Shown here: positions 55,013 through 63,538 of the stretch, in pieces
Position numbering within the stretch: position 1 is the first letter of the stretch
Layout: the number at the start of each line of letters is the position of its first letter
NCBI RefSeq assembly: GCF_020216065.1
Contig: NZ_JAIWNA010000009.1
Coordinates: forward strand, 1-64,000
Reading direction: 5' to 3'
DNA: 64,000 nt
Origin: Nocardia rosealba
Lineage (GTDB): Bacteria > Actinomycetota > Actinomycetes > Mycobacteriales > Mycobacteriaceae
The notes under the pieces: model-generated
Databases searched by the model: none
Told to the model about the DNA's origin: nothing
The model's input: the letters and a program-made list of their open reading frames with translations, nothing else
Position numbers and translations under genes: made by a program

Positions 55013-55267
55013 TTACCGCGGCCCACGTTGCGGCCGAGTCGACCCGGGGGCCGCAGTGACGTAGCGATTTGCCGATGACTCGAGCTGGCTTCTGCCAACC
55101 AAGTCCGCCTGGTCGGGATGGTAGAGGGTCGGATTGGGACCAGGCAGGACCGCCGAACCGTGAGGGACGCGGAAATATGCTCTTGCGTAGGTACTTTCGT
55201 CGTCAACAGTGACGACGTCGCAAACACTGACCAGGTTCGATGGAATCTCGGCACCCAGGTGCCCCAC
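55013..55267 (-). CDS. small hypothetical protein, doubtful
   Basis: An 84-aa frame starting at GTG (MGHLGAEIPSNLVSVCDVV) with plausible codon use and a strand-rich middle (STYARAYFRVPHGSAVLPG). No ribosome site is clear and no family is recognised. It lies in the 466-base gap between the argS remains and the Shedu gene and may be the 3' end of a lost gene. The rest of that gap (54870-55012 and 55268-55335) shows nothing I can name. Confidence 0.3.
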   Translation of the reverse strand: MGHLGAEIPSNLVSVCDVVTVDDESTYARAYFRVPHGSAVLPGPNPTLYHPDQADLVGRSQLESSANRYVTAAPGSTRPQRGPR

Positions 55268-55335
55268 GTGCGGCGTGAATAGCGGAACTGAACGGCAACT
55301 GATGTTTGTCAGTGCCTTGGTCGATAGTTCCAGTC

Positions 55336-56547
55336 ATGAACATCAGAGCTGACTGGCCGCTTGAACTTGTGCTGGAGCGTGCCGCGCACGAGTCCGCCTC
55401 CGTCGAGGTGAAGGACGCGATCGACGCGACCGTTCGACACCTCAACAGCGGAAAGGGGCGTCAGCGGCGTGGCGGCAAAGCATTGATCAGGTCGCTGGAA
55501 GTGGCGCGGCTTCGAGCCTGCGAGGAGTCCGAGTGGCACACCGTTCAGCTGGTCCAGGATGCTCACGACTACTGCACTGGAAGAACTCTCAGACCGGTAC
55601 TCGAAGAGCGATTCCGATTGTTCCAGGACGCGGGTCGTAGGGAAATCAATCGTGGCTGGGTCGCTGGGATGTTCGCGGCCGTCGCACAGGGCGTAGAAAG
55701 TATGGGTCGTGCAGTGCTCGAGAAGGGCGAAGCGCACACAGCGGCAGAGTTCTTCGCTGCTCTTACATCAGCGCTGGAAGACGGAAAATTCGTCGACGCG
55801 CCTACAGGTCACCCCGGTCGCTATCGAATCGTCCGCGGGACAGCCGAAACCGCGTTGTGGCTGGAACGGGTCTTTCGCGACCGTATCGATGTCGAGGACG
55901 CCGCTGATGCCGCGCGCCGCATCGTTATGACGCCCGAGGCGCTGACACTTCTGGCGAATGAGGATGCCGGGTTGCATCTGTTCAAGGCCGTCGAGCTGAA
56001 GCGAAAGTCGCAGAGCCTTACCGCGATTCGCAGAGTCATCGACGACATCTCGGCAACAGAGACCGACCTTCAACGTCTCATACAAGCTCAGCCCTGGATG
56101 TTCGGTGGGAGTTTCCTGGCTGCATCCGTTCGCCGTCGGCTGGTGCCGGGCGACGAGATGGACATCCCATTGCTTCGGGGGGACGGCAGCCTTCATGTGG
56201 TGGAGCTGAAGCGAGCCATGAGCGCTCACATCCTCAAACGACATCGTGGCGCTTGGGTGCCGACCGCCGAGGTCCATGATGCGGCTGCGCAGGCGATCAA
56301 CTACTTGGTCGGACTCGATGAGAACCGGGAGCGGATACGCACCGAGTTCGGTATCGAGACCCGGCGGTCCAGCGCGGTTGTCGTGATCGGCCACCCGGCG
56401 GCTCACCCGGACGTTTCCGAGGAGACCGTGGCTGATGTGCTGAGGACCTTCAATTCGCATATGTGTCGGGTCGATGTGATGACCTACAAGGAACTGATCG
56501 ACAGCGCCGAGCGGGCACTCGGATACGACACTCGCACGATGGCATAG
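55336..56547 (+). CDS. sduA: Shedu (SduA/DUF4263) family immune nuclease
   Basis: A 403-aa protein. The C-terminal 170 residues match the Shedu DUF4263 nuclease: SATETDLQRLIQAQPWMFG, DEMDIPLL then LHVVELKRA (the PD-(D/E)XK acid, ExK), HDAAAQAINYLVGLDENR and RRSSAVVVIGHPA. Shedu is a one-gene anti-phage system in which the nuclease cuts DNA. The N-terminal 230 residues are helical and variable in the family, probably the sensing part. ATG 55336 is chosen; the frame is open from 55306. The catalytic residues look intact. It lies in the mosaic region, just after the argS remains. Confidence 0.85.
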   Translation: MNIRADWPLELVLERAAHESASVEVKDAIDATVRHLNSGKGRQRRGGKALIRSLEVARLRACEESEWHTVQLVQDAHDYCTGRTLRPVLEERFRLFQDAGRREINRGWVAGMFAAVAQGVESMGRAVLEKGEAHTAAEFFAALTSALEDGKFVDAPTGHPGRYRIVRGTAETALWLERVFRDRIDVEDAADAARRIVMTPEALTLLANEDAGLHLFKAVELKRKSQSLTAIRRVIDDISATETDLQRLIQAQPWMFGGSFLAASVRRRLVPGDEMDIPLLRGDGSLHVVELKRAMSAHILKRHRGAWVPTAEVHDAAAQAINYLVGLDENRERIRTEFGIETRRSSAVVVIGHPAAHPDVSEETVADVLRTFNSHMCRVDVMTYKELIDSAERALGYDTRTMA

Positions 56548-56552
56548 GCGTT

Positions 56553-56680
56553 CTATCCCTGCGCCCAAGCCATGAACTGCCCTGCGGTGAAAATCGGTTT
56601 GCCGTACTCGAGCGTTATGCGCCCTTTGCCTGACATCGTTCCGGTTTCGGCGGCGATCACCGCGTCGCGGTCAGCGACCC
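56553..56680 (-). pseudogene. BRCT-domain gene relic (3' end)
   Basis: Read on the - strand this stretch encodes AVIAAETGTMSGKGR, then EYGKPIFTAGQFMAWAQG and a TAG at 56553. This closely matches the end of the PIF1-BRCT protein (ALIAAEAGTTSGKGR, EFGKPIFTADQFLAW). No start codon or upstream domain remains in frame, so it is the tail of a lost BRCT gene. Its right edge is approximate. From there to 56897 I see nothing else. Confidence 0.75.
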
Positions 56681-56897
56681 ATTCCCAGGTCGCCGAGTCA
56701 GCAGTCCGCGGAACGCGGGTGTGCTACCGTTGTTCCCGGGTTAGGCCGAATCGGACACCATGCCGTGACGGACGCATACCGCAGAATCATTCCATGCGCA
56801 GCGCACGCGACCAGCTGGTTTGCTGTCGTGCCGACCGTGCACGCACGCCGGTTCGGTCGTGTGAGCACCCGCGCCGAAGCAGGAGATACGTGCCGAA

Positions 56898-57773
56898 ATG
56901 ATCACACGATTTATCGCATACACCACGCCGAACAAGGCGCACATCTACGCTGTGAATACCGCTGACACCCACAATGCGGATGCCGATCGGCTCGAGTTGG
57001 TCACCACCATCGCCACCGAACCCGTGGCCTACACCCTCGGCAACGGCGAGACAGAGCACATCGACGATCCTGCTGGGCAGGTTGTCGGCGCGTTGAACGC
57101 ATGGTTGCGCGACCGTTCGCCGTACTGGTACCACCGCGAAATCGAACACGTGACAACCGATGCGAATTTCATTGCTATCGAACGATATTTGACTGATCCG
57201 ACACGCGACTTCAGCACCAACCTCGGCCCGCGGGACCCGCTGGCAAGCTGTGGCGTGTACTGGGCAGATCACGATGACACGCAGGTGCCGTACTTGCTGA
57301 TCTTTGCTGACGTTCACGAACTCGGTGTGCGCGCTGAGACCTTCATCGATGGCGACGGCTGGCCTGTGTGGCGTATCGAGCTGTTCAACGAGATCCCGGA
57401 ATCCGCTGGGGAGTTCGAACGTACATGGACGCTGCCAGCTGGTGTTCAGTTGCTTCACGAACTGCACACGGACCCGAATCTGATGAACGTCGACGTCCAG
57501 GCCGACGGGTGCGCATGGTGGGACAAGTGGCCCGTTTCGTTGGTTGGCGAGGTTGACGAGGACGGCATCCGCGAACTCGGACAGCTGGTGTGGCCCAACG
57601 CTGTTCATGCCGTCGGCGAAGGAAAACGCGTCCGCATTCATAACTGTGACGACGGTGTCACTGGGGTCGCATACATCTTGGACGTGTTCGATTGCGAGCC
57701 ACAGCCGCAGGGCGAAATGCCGGGCAGCGTGGACGCACCGTTGGGGGATGCTACTTTCACCTTTCCCGAGTAG
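56898..57773 (+). CDS. hypothetical protein
   Basis: A 291-aa acidic, soluble protein of unknown function. It has no signal peptide. The N-terminus looks beta-rich (MITRFIAYTTPNKAHIYAVN), the middle contains YWYHREIEHVTTDANFIAIER split over two elements and VPYLLIFADVHELGVRAE, and the C-terminus is VAYILDVFDCEPQPQGE. ATG 56898 is preceded by gcaggag at a workable distance. The next gene on the same strand starts 98 bases after it. I recognise no catalytic motif. Confidence 0.6.
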   Translation: MITRFIAYTTPNKAHIYAVNTADTHNADADRLELVTTIATEPVAYTLGNGETEHIDDPAGQVVGALNAWLRDRSPYWYHREIEHVTTDANFIAIERYLTDPTRDFSTNLGPRDPLASCGVYWADHDDTQVPYLLIFADVHELGVRAETFIDGDGWPVWRIELFNEIPESAGEFERTWTLPAGVQLLHELHTDPNLMNVDVQADGCAWWDKWPVSLVGEVDEDGIRELGQLVWPNAVHAVGEGKRVRIHNCDDGVTGVAYILDVFDCEPQPQGEMPGSVDAPLGDATFTFPE

Positions 57774-57870
57774 ACGGACTGTGCGGAACGGTTCCGTCCG
57801 AACCGTCAGGCAGACTAAGGTCGAGGTTCGAGTCCGATAGCCAATACGCCTGATGTCCGGAGGAAAGCCT

Positions 57871-58737
57871 ATGCCTCGCAACCTTGATGGTTTGGCTGTC
57901 GGGCAAAAGTGGGCGTACCGCAAGCGGCAAGTTGACCAAGTTACCTGCGTCGAGATTCTGAAGATCGGTACCGCGAAGCCCGCGCGAGTACAGATCAAGT
58001 TCTTCGACGACGGGTATGAGGGCCGCCAGGAATGGGTTCCGCCCGCGCGGCTGAAAGTTCGCTGGGCAGATGTTGATGAGTGGCTGGCCAGGGAGAACCG
58101 GTGGGCCGCCGTTTACGCCGCATCGGATCTCGAGGTCTGGGAGGAACATGCGTGGTACATGGTTTTCGACAACCTCCGCACGGTGCCGTTGGTCGCGTCG
58201 CTCGACTACCACGGAACTGCGGGCGTGCTGAGTATTTCGGACGTGGATGCCCTTACCGCAGGGCTCGAACTCGAACGGGATGCATTGGATGCAGACCCAG
58301 TTTCCTTCGTCGATTCGGACGGAACGCTGGTCGTATCGTGGACCGCGGGGGAGGGTATCGTGCGTCGTTTGGCCGGAAAATACGCTGACGTGCTTCTCGC
58401 GAAGATGGACGAGGAGGAACGCACCAGACGAAACGAGAGCCGATTCGGCTATCAGAGCGGAAAGCAGTGGATCAGCGCCGAGACCTGCGCCAAGGTCGAC
58501 GCCGAGATGGAGATGGAACTCAGGCCCGCTCGGGAGCTCGTGTTGCAGTGGTGCGGTGCAGAAACCGCCGACAGGCACGATGAGCTCCTCGCGCTCCGGG
58601 AGGAGGTGGTTCGGCTCGGTGCTCTCATAGAGCGTGCGGTCGCCGCGTTGCGCCGAGGAGACCGTAGCGAAGCGGATTCCATCGAGCGGGAACTCGGGGT
58701 TCCGGTAGGAACCTTGGGATCCAGACCGAAGCAGTAG
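57871..58737 (+). CDS. hypothetical protein with C-terminal helical region
   Basis: A 288-aa protein. ATG 57871 is chosen because ggaggaaa lies just upstream; ATG 57853 would come before that site. The N-terminal 70 residues look like a small beta-barrel (VGQKWAYRKRQVDQVTCVEIL, RVQIKFFDDGYEGRQEWVP), perhaps Tudor- or SH3-like. The rest is helical, with Glu/Arg-rich likely coiled coil in the last 90 residues (ELLALREEVVRLGALIERAV). It converges on the - strand unknown gene ending 14 bases later. The family is not recognised. Confidence 0.6.
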   Translation: MPRNLDGLAVGQKWAYRKRQVDQVTCVEILKIGTAKPARVQIKFFDDGYEGRQEWVPPARLKVRWADVDEWLARENRWAAVYAASDLEVWEEHAWYMVFDNLRTVPLVASLDYHGTAGVLSISDVDALTAGLELERDALDADPVSFVDSDGTLVVSWTAGEGIVRRLAGKYADVLLAKMDEEERTRRNESRFGYQSGKQWISAETCAKVDAEMEMELRPARELVLQWCGAETADRHDELLALREEVVRLGALIERAVAALRRGDRSEADSIERELGVPVGTLGSRPKQ

Positions 58738-58751
58738 GCGCAGAACGCAGG

Positions 58752-60218
58752 TCAGGGTCTGTATCGATTCATCCCCGGTGGCATATGAGGACGCAAGTCC
58801 TCCGAGGTCGGCTCGCGGAGCTGCGGTGCACGTGCCCCGCGCAGAACGGGGTCGATCCGGTCGGCGTAGCTACGGCACCATGCCAACCATTCGTCCCTGC
58901 GGACAATGTCCTCGTCTGCTGTAGGTACGGCCTCACACTCATCGCAAAAGAGCCGGATCTTCTCGGCCTTCTCCCAATCGCTGAGCTGGGAGTCGAGAGC
59001 GGCAACGCGCAAGTTCTCCTGGAATCGGCCACGGGCTCGGTCCACGGCAGTATCCCAGGCCTGTTGCTCCTGCCGCAGTCGGCGCTCTGATTCTGCTTTT
59101 CGGTCACGCTTGGCATGCACCCTCGACATGAGTTCGGCGAGTATTGCCGGCAGCTTGTCCTCGATGGTCCAAGCCCTACGGTCCGACCAATTGCGGCGAT
59201 CCCAGCGCGAGCTGAACAAAGCGACCGCGAGCCGTCCGGTTGGCACTATACGGCCCTCGGCCTGGACGCGTTGCCAGGCATAGGTTTTCCGGGTCCCCAG
59301 CTCTTCCTGCGACGGAAGGACATCACGTTTCTCGGTAACTTCGGTGACAACCAGGCGATACTCCTGGTCATCGTCCGTGATGACGACACCAACGTTCTCT
59401 TCCCGTGACCAGCGCACTTGGTAACCGCGGGTTGTGCACTCGGTCAGCAGCACATGGAGAAATCTGCGAACCCGTGGGATCAATGGCGCCGAGACTTCCC
59501 AGCCAGCACCAGGATCTTTGAGCCCGGCCAGTAGAGGATGCCATTCTTCGATGGTGTTCGGCACGATGCTCGAGTTCGTTGCCCCGACCGGTGGCTTGGC
59601 GTTCGGGTGTATGCCCTCTACCAGCATGATCAGCAAGCCGTTGCGGCCATATCGAGTCTTTTCGACTCGGCAACCAACCGGGATCATCTTGTGGCGCTTG
59701 GCGAAGTCCACCACTTTCCGCCATTCAGCGAGCGCGGACTCGTCCAGATCGTGGACGATGAACTGCTTGTTCGCAGTCAGTTCATCGATCAGGCTGTGGG
59801 CTGCCGCGCGGCGCTCCTCCGCAATCCGAGCCGTGGCGTGGGGTGGCGGGCGGCGCTGTGTACCCGATGCCGGGTCATGTCCCACCTCCAGCTTGCTGGG
59901 AGTCACATTTCGGGCAACCGCAGATTTCGTTGGCAACCGCGTCGCTTGTGAACCAGGCTCTCGTTTTCGAGCGGGTTTTCGAGATGCCCAATGGTCGTCC
60001 GGATATTTGCGGTACTCGAGATAGTGCCTACACGCGTCGGTGACTTCGGCGCGCCACACGCCGCCGTGCTTGGTCAGTACCACCAGGCCGCGCCATTCGA
60101 GCGCTCTTGCACTCACCTTGTAGGCGCTGCCGGTCATCTCTCCGTCCGGACAGCCGGCATCCACCCAACGCAATACGTCGAACTGGGTTTGATTGATCGG
60201 ATCGGTACGCGTCACCAT
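58752..60218 (-). CDS. hypothetical protein with N-terminal winged-helix-like region and coiled coil
   Basis: A 488-aa protein. The N-terminal 80 residues (PINQTQFDVLRWVDAGCPDG, YKVSARALEWRGLVVLTK, WRAEVTDACRHYL) look like a winged-helix DNA-binding unit. A basic linker (RKPARKREPGSQ) follows, then a mixed domain, and a strongly charged coiled coil near 390-440 (RKAESERRLRQEQQAW). I choose ATG 60218 because the longer frame to 60335 runs into the upstream pseudogene. Similar proteins are scattered in actinobacteria, without a known role. A DNA-binding or structural role is likely. Confidence 0.65.
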   Translation of the reverse strand: MVTRTDPINQTQFDVLRWVDAGCPDGEMTGSAYKVSARALEWRGLVVLTKHGGVWRAEVTDACRHYLEYRKYPDDHWASRKPARKREPGSQATRLPTKSAVARNVTPSKLEVGHDPASGTQRRPPPHATARIAEERRAAAHSLIDELTANKQFIVHDLDESALAEWRKVVDFAKRHKMIPVGCRVEKTRYGRNGLLIMLVEGIHPNAKPPVGATNSSIVPNTIEEWHPLLAGLKDPGAGWEVSAPLIPRVRRFLHVLLTECTTRGYQVRWSREENVGVVITDDDQEYRLVVTEVTEKRDVLPSQEELGTRKTYAWQRVQAEGRIVPTGRLAVALFSSRWDRRNWSDRRAWTIEDKLPAILAELMSRVHAKRDRKAESERRLRQEQQAWDTAVDRARGRFQENLRVAALDSQLSDWEKAEKIRLFCDECEAVPTADEDIVRRDEWLAWCRSYADRIDPVLRGARAPQLREPTSEDLRPHMPPGMNRYRP

Positions 60219-60273
60219 CAACGAATAGCCTCGCACGACAACGTGCGGATCGCACAATAAGAAGGCAGCGAGG

Positions 60274-60985
60274 TCAGTCGAATCGGAAGCCGAACAATCC
60301 GCCGGTGTCGGTCTCGTCGGTGCGTCGTTGGTCAAGGGTGTAAGGCCCGGCGTCGAAAGCTCCGTCGCTCTGTGCTTCGACGCTGTCGGGGAAGTCGGAG
60401 TTGAGCGCCACGATGTACTGGAATCCGTGTGCGTCGGCGAGTCGGGCGCCGATGTTCAGGCACGACGCCACCTGCCGCGAGTCGATCGCATCGAATAGGT
60501 GACTGTCGTGGACGAGGATTCGGGGTCCGCGTCCGGCCTTGATCGCGGCGAGTGTGCAAACGAGATCCAGCATGAAGGTTTCGACGCTTCGTACGCCGGT
60601 GCTCGCATCACCAGAGATCCGTGGCTCGACCTTGAGAATTCCCTTCGTGGAGGGGCCGATATGCAGCGAAGCCTCACGGTCGGAATAGATCTCGGCGCCG
60701 AGCTCGTTGAATAGCGAAATCGATTCGTCGAGTTGGTATGCGCGCTAGTGGGTTTCGGCACGTACGGCGGCGACCAGCTCAGCGGTCTTGATCTTGATGG
60801 TGTCGTTGATCGAGCTGATCGATTGGGCCGCGACGAGTCGGCGTTCGATGTCGGCGACGTCTGCTTCCAGTGCCGCGAGATCACGTTGGGCGCTGAGAAA
60901 GGTATCCAACGCGACAGTGTCGCGAAGTAGACGGAGGATCTGGGCGCGACGTCGATCAGCGATCTGCCGTTCGGAATCGATGGAA
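60274..60985 (-). pseudogene. DUF2326 ABC-type ATPase (ABC-three-component-like), truncated and interrupted
   Basis: The - strand frame ending at 60274 encodes the C-terminal part of a DUF2326 protein: a coiled coil (DLAALEADVADIERRLVAAQ), SLFNELGAEIYSD, GVRSVETFMLDL, RILVHDSHLFDAIDSRQV (D-loop-like region) and HGFQYIVALNSD. It has a TAG stop in frame at 60745-60747, between ETH and RAYQLDES, and the 5' two-thirds with the Walker A motif are gone. The frame breaks off about 60985, exactly where the YbaB tail relic starts. DUF2326 ATPases belong to multi-gene conflict systems. This copy is dead. Confidence 0.75.
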
Positions 60986-61051
60986 ACCTGGCCGCCGGAC
61001 GATTATGTCCCGACTTCCTGGGAGTGGTGGGTCGCACCCTCCACTGACTGA
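60985..61051 (+). pseudogene. relic of YbaB-like gene 3' end
   Basis: The + strand reads WPPDDYVPTSWEWWVAPSTD and a TGA, almost the same as the end of the YbaB-like protein at 50532-51431 (WPQDDYVQTSWEWWALPSTD). Similarity runs on for about 10 bases after the stop (tgacgacggtcgc against tgacggcggtcgc). No other part of the gene is left. Confidence 0.75.
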
Positions 61052-61075
61052 CGACGGTCGCTGATCGAGCTAGGC

Positions 61076-61153
61076 GCGCTATGCGAGTTGACTGCTCGGA
61101 CACTCGAACTGGGTTTGGGGTAATTGGGAATCGCCGCACCACAACGTATGTGA
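61076..61153 (+). pseudogene. relic of argS 3' end
   Basis: The + strand reads ALCELTARTLELGLG, a TAA at 61121-61123 where argS has CAA, then LGIAAPQRM and TGA at 61151. It matches the end of the argS copy at 54793-54869, and the similarity continues a little beyond the stop (ccgagc-gccgggcgc). It starts 24 bases after the YbaB relic. Between this relic and 61227 I see no further gene. Confidence 0.75.
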
Positions 61154-61227
61154 CCGAGCCGCCGGGCGCCCGTCGCGACAGCTGGGTGTCCGGCCGATAG
61201 GTCTACGGACTGCCCTGTCAGGGAGTT

Positions 61228-62469
61228 TCAAGGCTCCGAATCAAACGTAGCCAATAGCGGCCTCACTAGGTCGAGATCGGATTTCAGTTTGGAGATGTCG
61301 GGGTCAGATTTTGAGTGTACGTACGCGTCTCTCCGGAGCCGTAAATATTGCATAGCATGAAAGGAGTCTTCACTGATAACGCCACTGCTTCTAGCTATTA
61401 TTATGACCGACGAAGTGGCCAATGATTGTGACTCGGAAACTCGAGACTTTAGTTTCTGTACGAGTTCATTCCATCGCTGGATGAACTCAATATACATTTC
61501 GCCGACATTATTCGGTTGCTCCTGGAGAGAATCTTGCACGGCCAGTAGCCGACGCACGGCGCGAGGATCGTTGTCTATCACGGCTTCGATGATTTGATCT
61601 GAAAGCGTTCTCTTTTCAAGGCCGACACTCAGATTTTCGAGATAGGGTGACAGGCCTTGAGGAGTGGCGAGGTCCAATTCTTGTAGGAAAGCGTGGAGTT
61701 TATCTACTCTGCCGATTTCTGGTGATACCACGTTCGCGCCTTGCTTATCTTCGATATAGCCGATGATATGACTCGCGAGATCGTAGTGCGTTCGGAATTC
61801 CCGCCCAGCATGACTTGTTCGCCGAATTCCTGCCTCCTGCAGTTGTTCGAGAGCAATTTCGCCGGCATGCACCAGTCCATTCAGTTGATCAAGGAGAGCT
61901 AATTCCGCGCTGGACAAGCTACCTTGCACCGGCTTATATGCCAGATCATGTCCCACTTCTGACCATGCATGCATTAGTACGGATGCGACTTGAATTTCAA
62001 CGCGTGTATGCGAGAGCGTGGCATCGTGGTCGCGCAGGTTAGCTTCACGGAGTTTGACTCGGTAATGAGTTGCAGAGTAACCGAAAAAGCGGTTCCTTGA
62101 TGCATCGGGGACGCCTTGCGGAAACTCTTTGCGGTTCTCAAGCAGTTCAAAACAGCGTGTTATTATTCTATCTGCTCGGTCCCGTTCGGCTGGAAAATAT
62201 AGCGCAACGCGAACTCCTGCAAGGTCTACGATATCAGCGAAAACCTCATCGACTGACGCGTATGGATTCTCTGCGTTTCGTCGAATGCACTTGTTTCGGA
62301 GGCTTTCTTCCTGCTTTACGCGGTGGCTGACTATGCAACGCACGCCAACTTCATTGAGCTCATCTCGAAGTTGCTCTCCGACGACCTCGGCGGCCCTCTC
62401 GAACGAGAGCTTCTCTCGACGGAATCTTTCGATGAAGTCATCGACTATTCCAACGCTCGCAACCCTCAT
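61228..62469 (-). CDS. RelA/SpoT synthetase-domain protein
   Basis: A 413-aa protein. Residues about 30-200 form a RelA/SpoT nucleotide pyrophosphokinase domain: SHRVKQEESLRNK (ATP-binding RxKxxxS), DIVDLAGVRVALYFP (Mg-binding Asp in DLxGVR), FFGYSATHYRVKL (GYxxxH, GTP stacking Tyr) and VEIQVASVLMHAWSEVGHDL with EIQ. All key residues are present, so it should make (p)ppGpp or a related alarmone. The last 200 residues are helical and lack HD-hydrolase or TGS/ACT parts, as in small alarmone synthetases and toxSAS or CapRel-type defence proteins. G+C is low: I count 47% over 61381-61440. It stands alone. Confidence 0.85.
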   Translation of the reverse strand: MRVASVGIVDDFIERFRREKLSFERAAEVVGEQLRDELNEVGVRCIVSHRVKQEESLRNKCIRRNAENPYASVDEVFADIVDLAGVRVALYFPAERDRADRIITRCFELLENRKEFPQGVPDASRNRFFGYSATHYRVKLREANLRDHDATLSHTRVEIQVASVLMHAWSEVGHDLAYKPVQGSLSSAELALLDQLNGLVHAGEIALEQLQEAGIRRTSHAGREFRTHYDLASHIIGYIEDKQGANVVSPEIGRVDKLHAFLQELDLATPQGLSPYLENLSVGLEKRTLSDQIIEAVIDNDPRAVRRLLAVQDSLQEQPNNVGEMYIEFIQRWNELVQKLKSRVSESQSLATSSVIIIARSSGVISEDSFHAMQYLRLRRDAYVHSKSDPDISKLKSDLDLVRPLLATFDSEP

Positions 62470-63073
62470 CTCGACCGATTACCGATGATCATCTTCATGC
62501 GGATCAAACGCTCGACATCTTACGCCAGCAACGTCTCTCCAGGCAGCTGAAGCGCGCAAGTGGCTCAATCGGAAGTGGCTATGGCCCAACGACATCCAGC
62601 TCAGGTGGTCAATCCAAAGATCGAAACAGGTAGGGATCGGCCGGTCCGACACCGCCCGCCACGGCAGGGATTGATCGCGCTGGACCCCGGGTACCTGAGT
62701 GGCTGGGGCGGGCTCGATTCAGCCGTGGCTCTGAAAGACAGATTCGTCAGGAAGGCTGTGGGCGGTGCCGATGATCCCACCGACAACGCAGTTACACTCC
62801 TGGATCAGCGCATCGCCATTGCGCGCGACCAGCGCGACACTTTTCTGGCGGCCATCGGCAGACTGCAAGCCGTTGATCGGGCTAATGCGGGCGCGATCGG
62901 GACGGCAGGCGACGACATCTAAGTTCTGTCTCGAAGTGTTGAGACCAGGCCTGTGGCTCGTGCTCAACTGGGTCACAGCCACTGGTTGATGACCGCGATA
63001 CGGATGGATGGATCCCCTGCGGACATGCCGGGCGGACTCAGTCTCCGCGTGGGTTCTCGGCGTAACAACTTGC
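62470..63073. other. gene-free stretch
   Basis: About 600 bases between the alarmone synthetase and the DUF4411 gene. Open frames exist on both strands, such as 62560-62922 (+) and 62719-63093 (-), but none has a ribosome site with family-like sequence, and their products are compositionally odd. I see no tRNA, inverted repeat or transposase remnant. Confidence 0.4.
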
Positions 63074-63538
63074 TCAGAACTGCCAGCCTTCACGCAAGGC
63101 CAGCTCGATCGGCGGAATGCACTCCACCCCGAAGTCTTTCGCCACGTTAGGGATCTTGAGATTCTTCTCGGCGACGTTCAGACCCTTGGCTTTCTCGTCG
63201 GTGACCACGACGCCACTGTGCCGGTGTGCGTGCGCGATCACCCACGGGTCAGCGCCGTTCTGATCTCCCTGCACCCATCCTGGGTAGCGAGCGGCGATCT
63301 GCTGGACGACACTCACGTCCGGCAGTTGAGCTTCCTCGATGAACCCGCTAAATGACTTGCACCACAGAGCAAGTCCGTCACCAACCTGCTTGTCGAGTTC
63401 CTCGAGCACCTCGCGGGGCATGAAGGCGCGGCCATCGGCGATCAGAGCTTCCCACGCCGACCATACAGAGGGGAATACCGACCGTGGCGTGTATCTGTTC
63501 AGCAACACAATGACATTGGTGTCGATGATGTATGTCAA
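63074..63538 (-). CDS. DUF4411 PIN-like toxin
   Basis: A 154-aa protein with the DUF4411 outline, a PIN-fold branch of toxins that probably cut RNA. MTYIIDTNVIVLLNRY carries the first metal-binding Asp, FPSVWSAWEALIADGR and MPREVLEELDKQ supply the acidic residue pair, and DPWVIAHAHRHSGVVVTDE gives the third acid and the typical TDE. The acid set is complete. Its ATG overlaps the stop of the ImmA/IrrE-like gene by four bases (ATGA), the usual order for this toxin-antitoxin type, with the antitoxin gene first. Confidence 0.85.
   Translation of the reverse strand: MTYIIDTNVIVLLNRYTPRSVFPSVWSAWEALIADGRAFMPREVLEELDKQVGDGLALWCKSFSGFIEEAQLPDVSVVQQIAARYPGWVQGDQNGADPWVIAHAHRHSGVVVTDEKAKGLNVAEKNLKIPNVAKDFGVECIPPIELALREGWQF

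Noticed and set aside
60456..61142. A - strand frame of 228 codons over the DUF2326 remnant
   Set aside because: The product is Ser/Arg/Pro-rich and out of frame with the recognisable DUF2326 sequence, so the pseudogene reading is preferred.
62560..62922. A + strand frame of 120 codons
   Set aside because: No ribosome site, no family match by eye, and overlapping open frames on the other strand look equally random.
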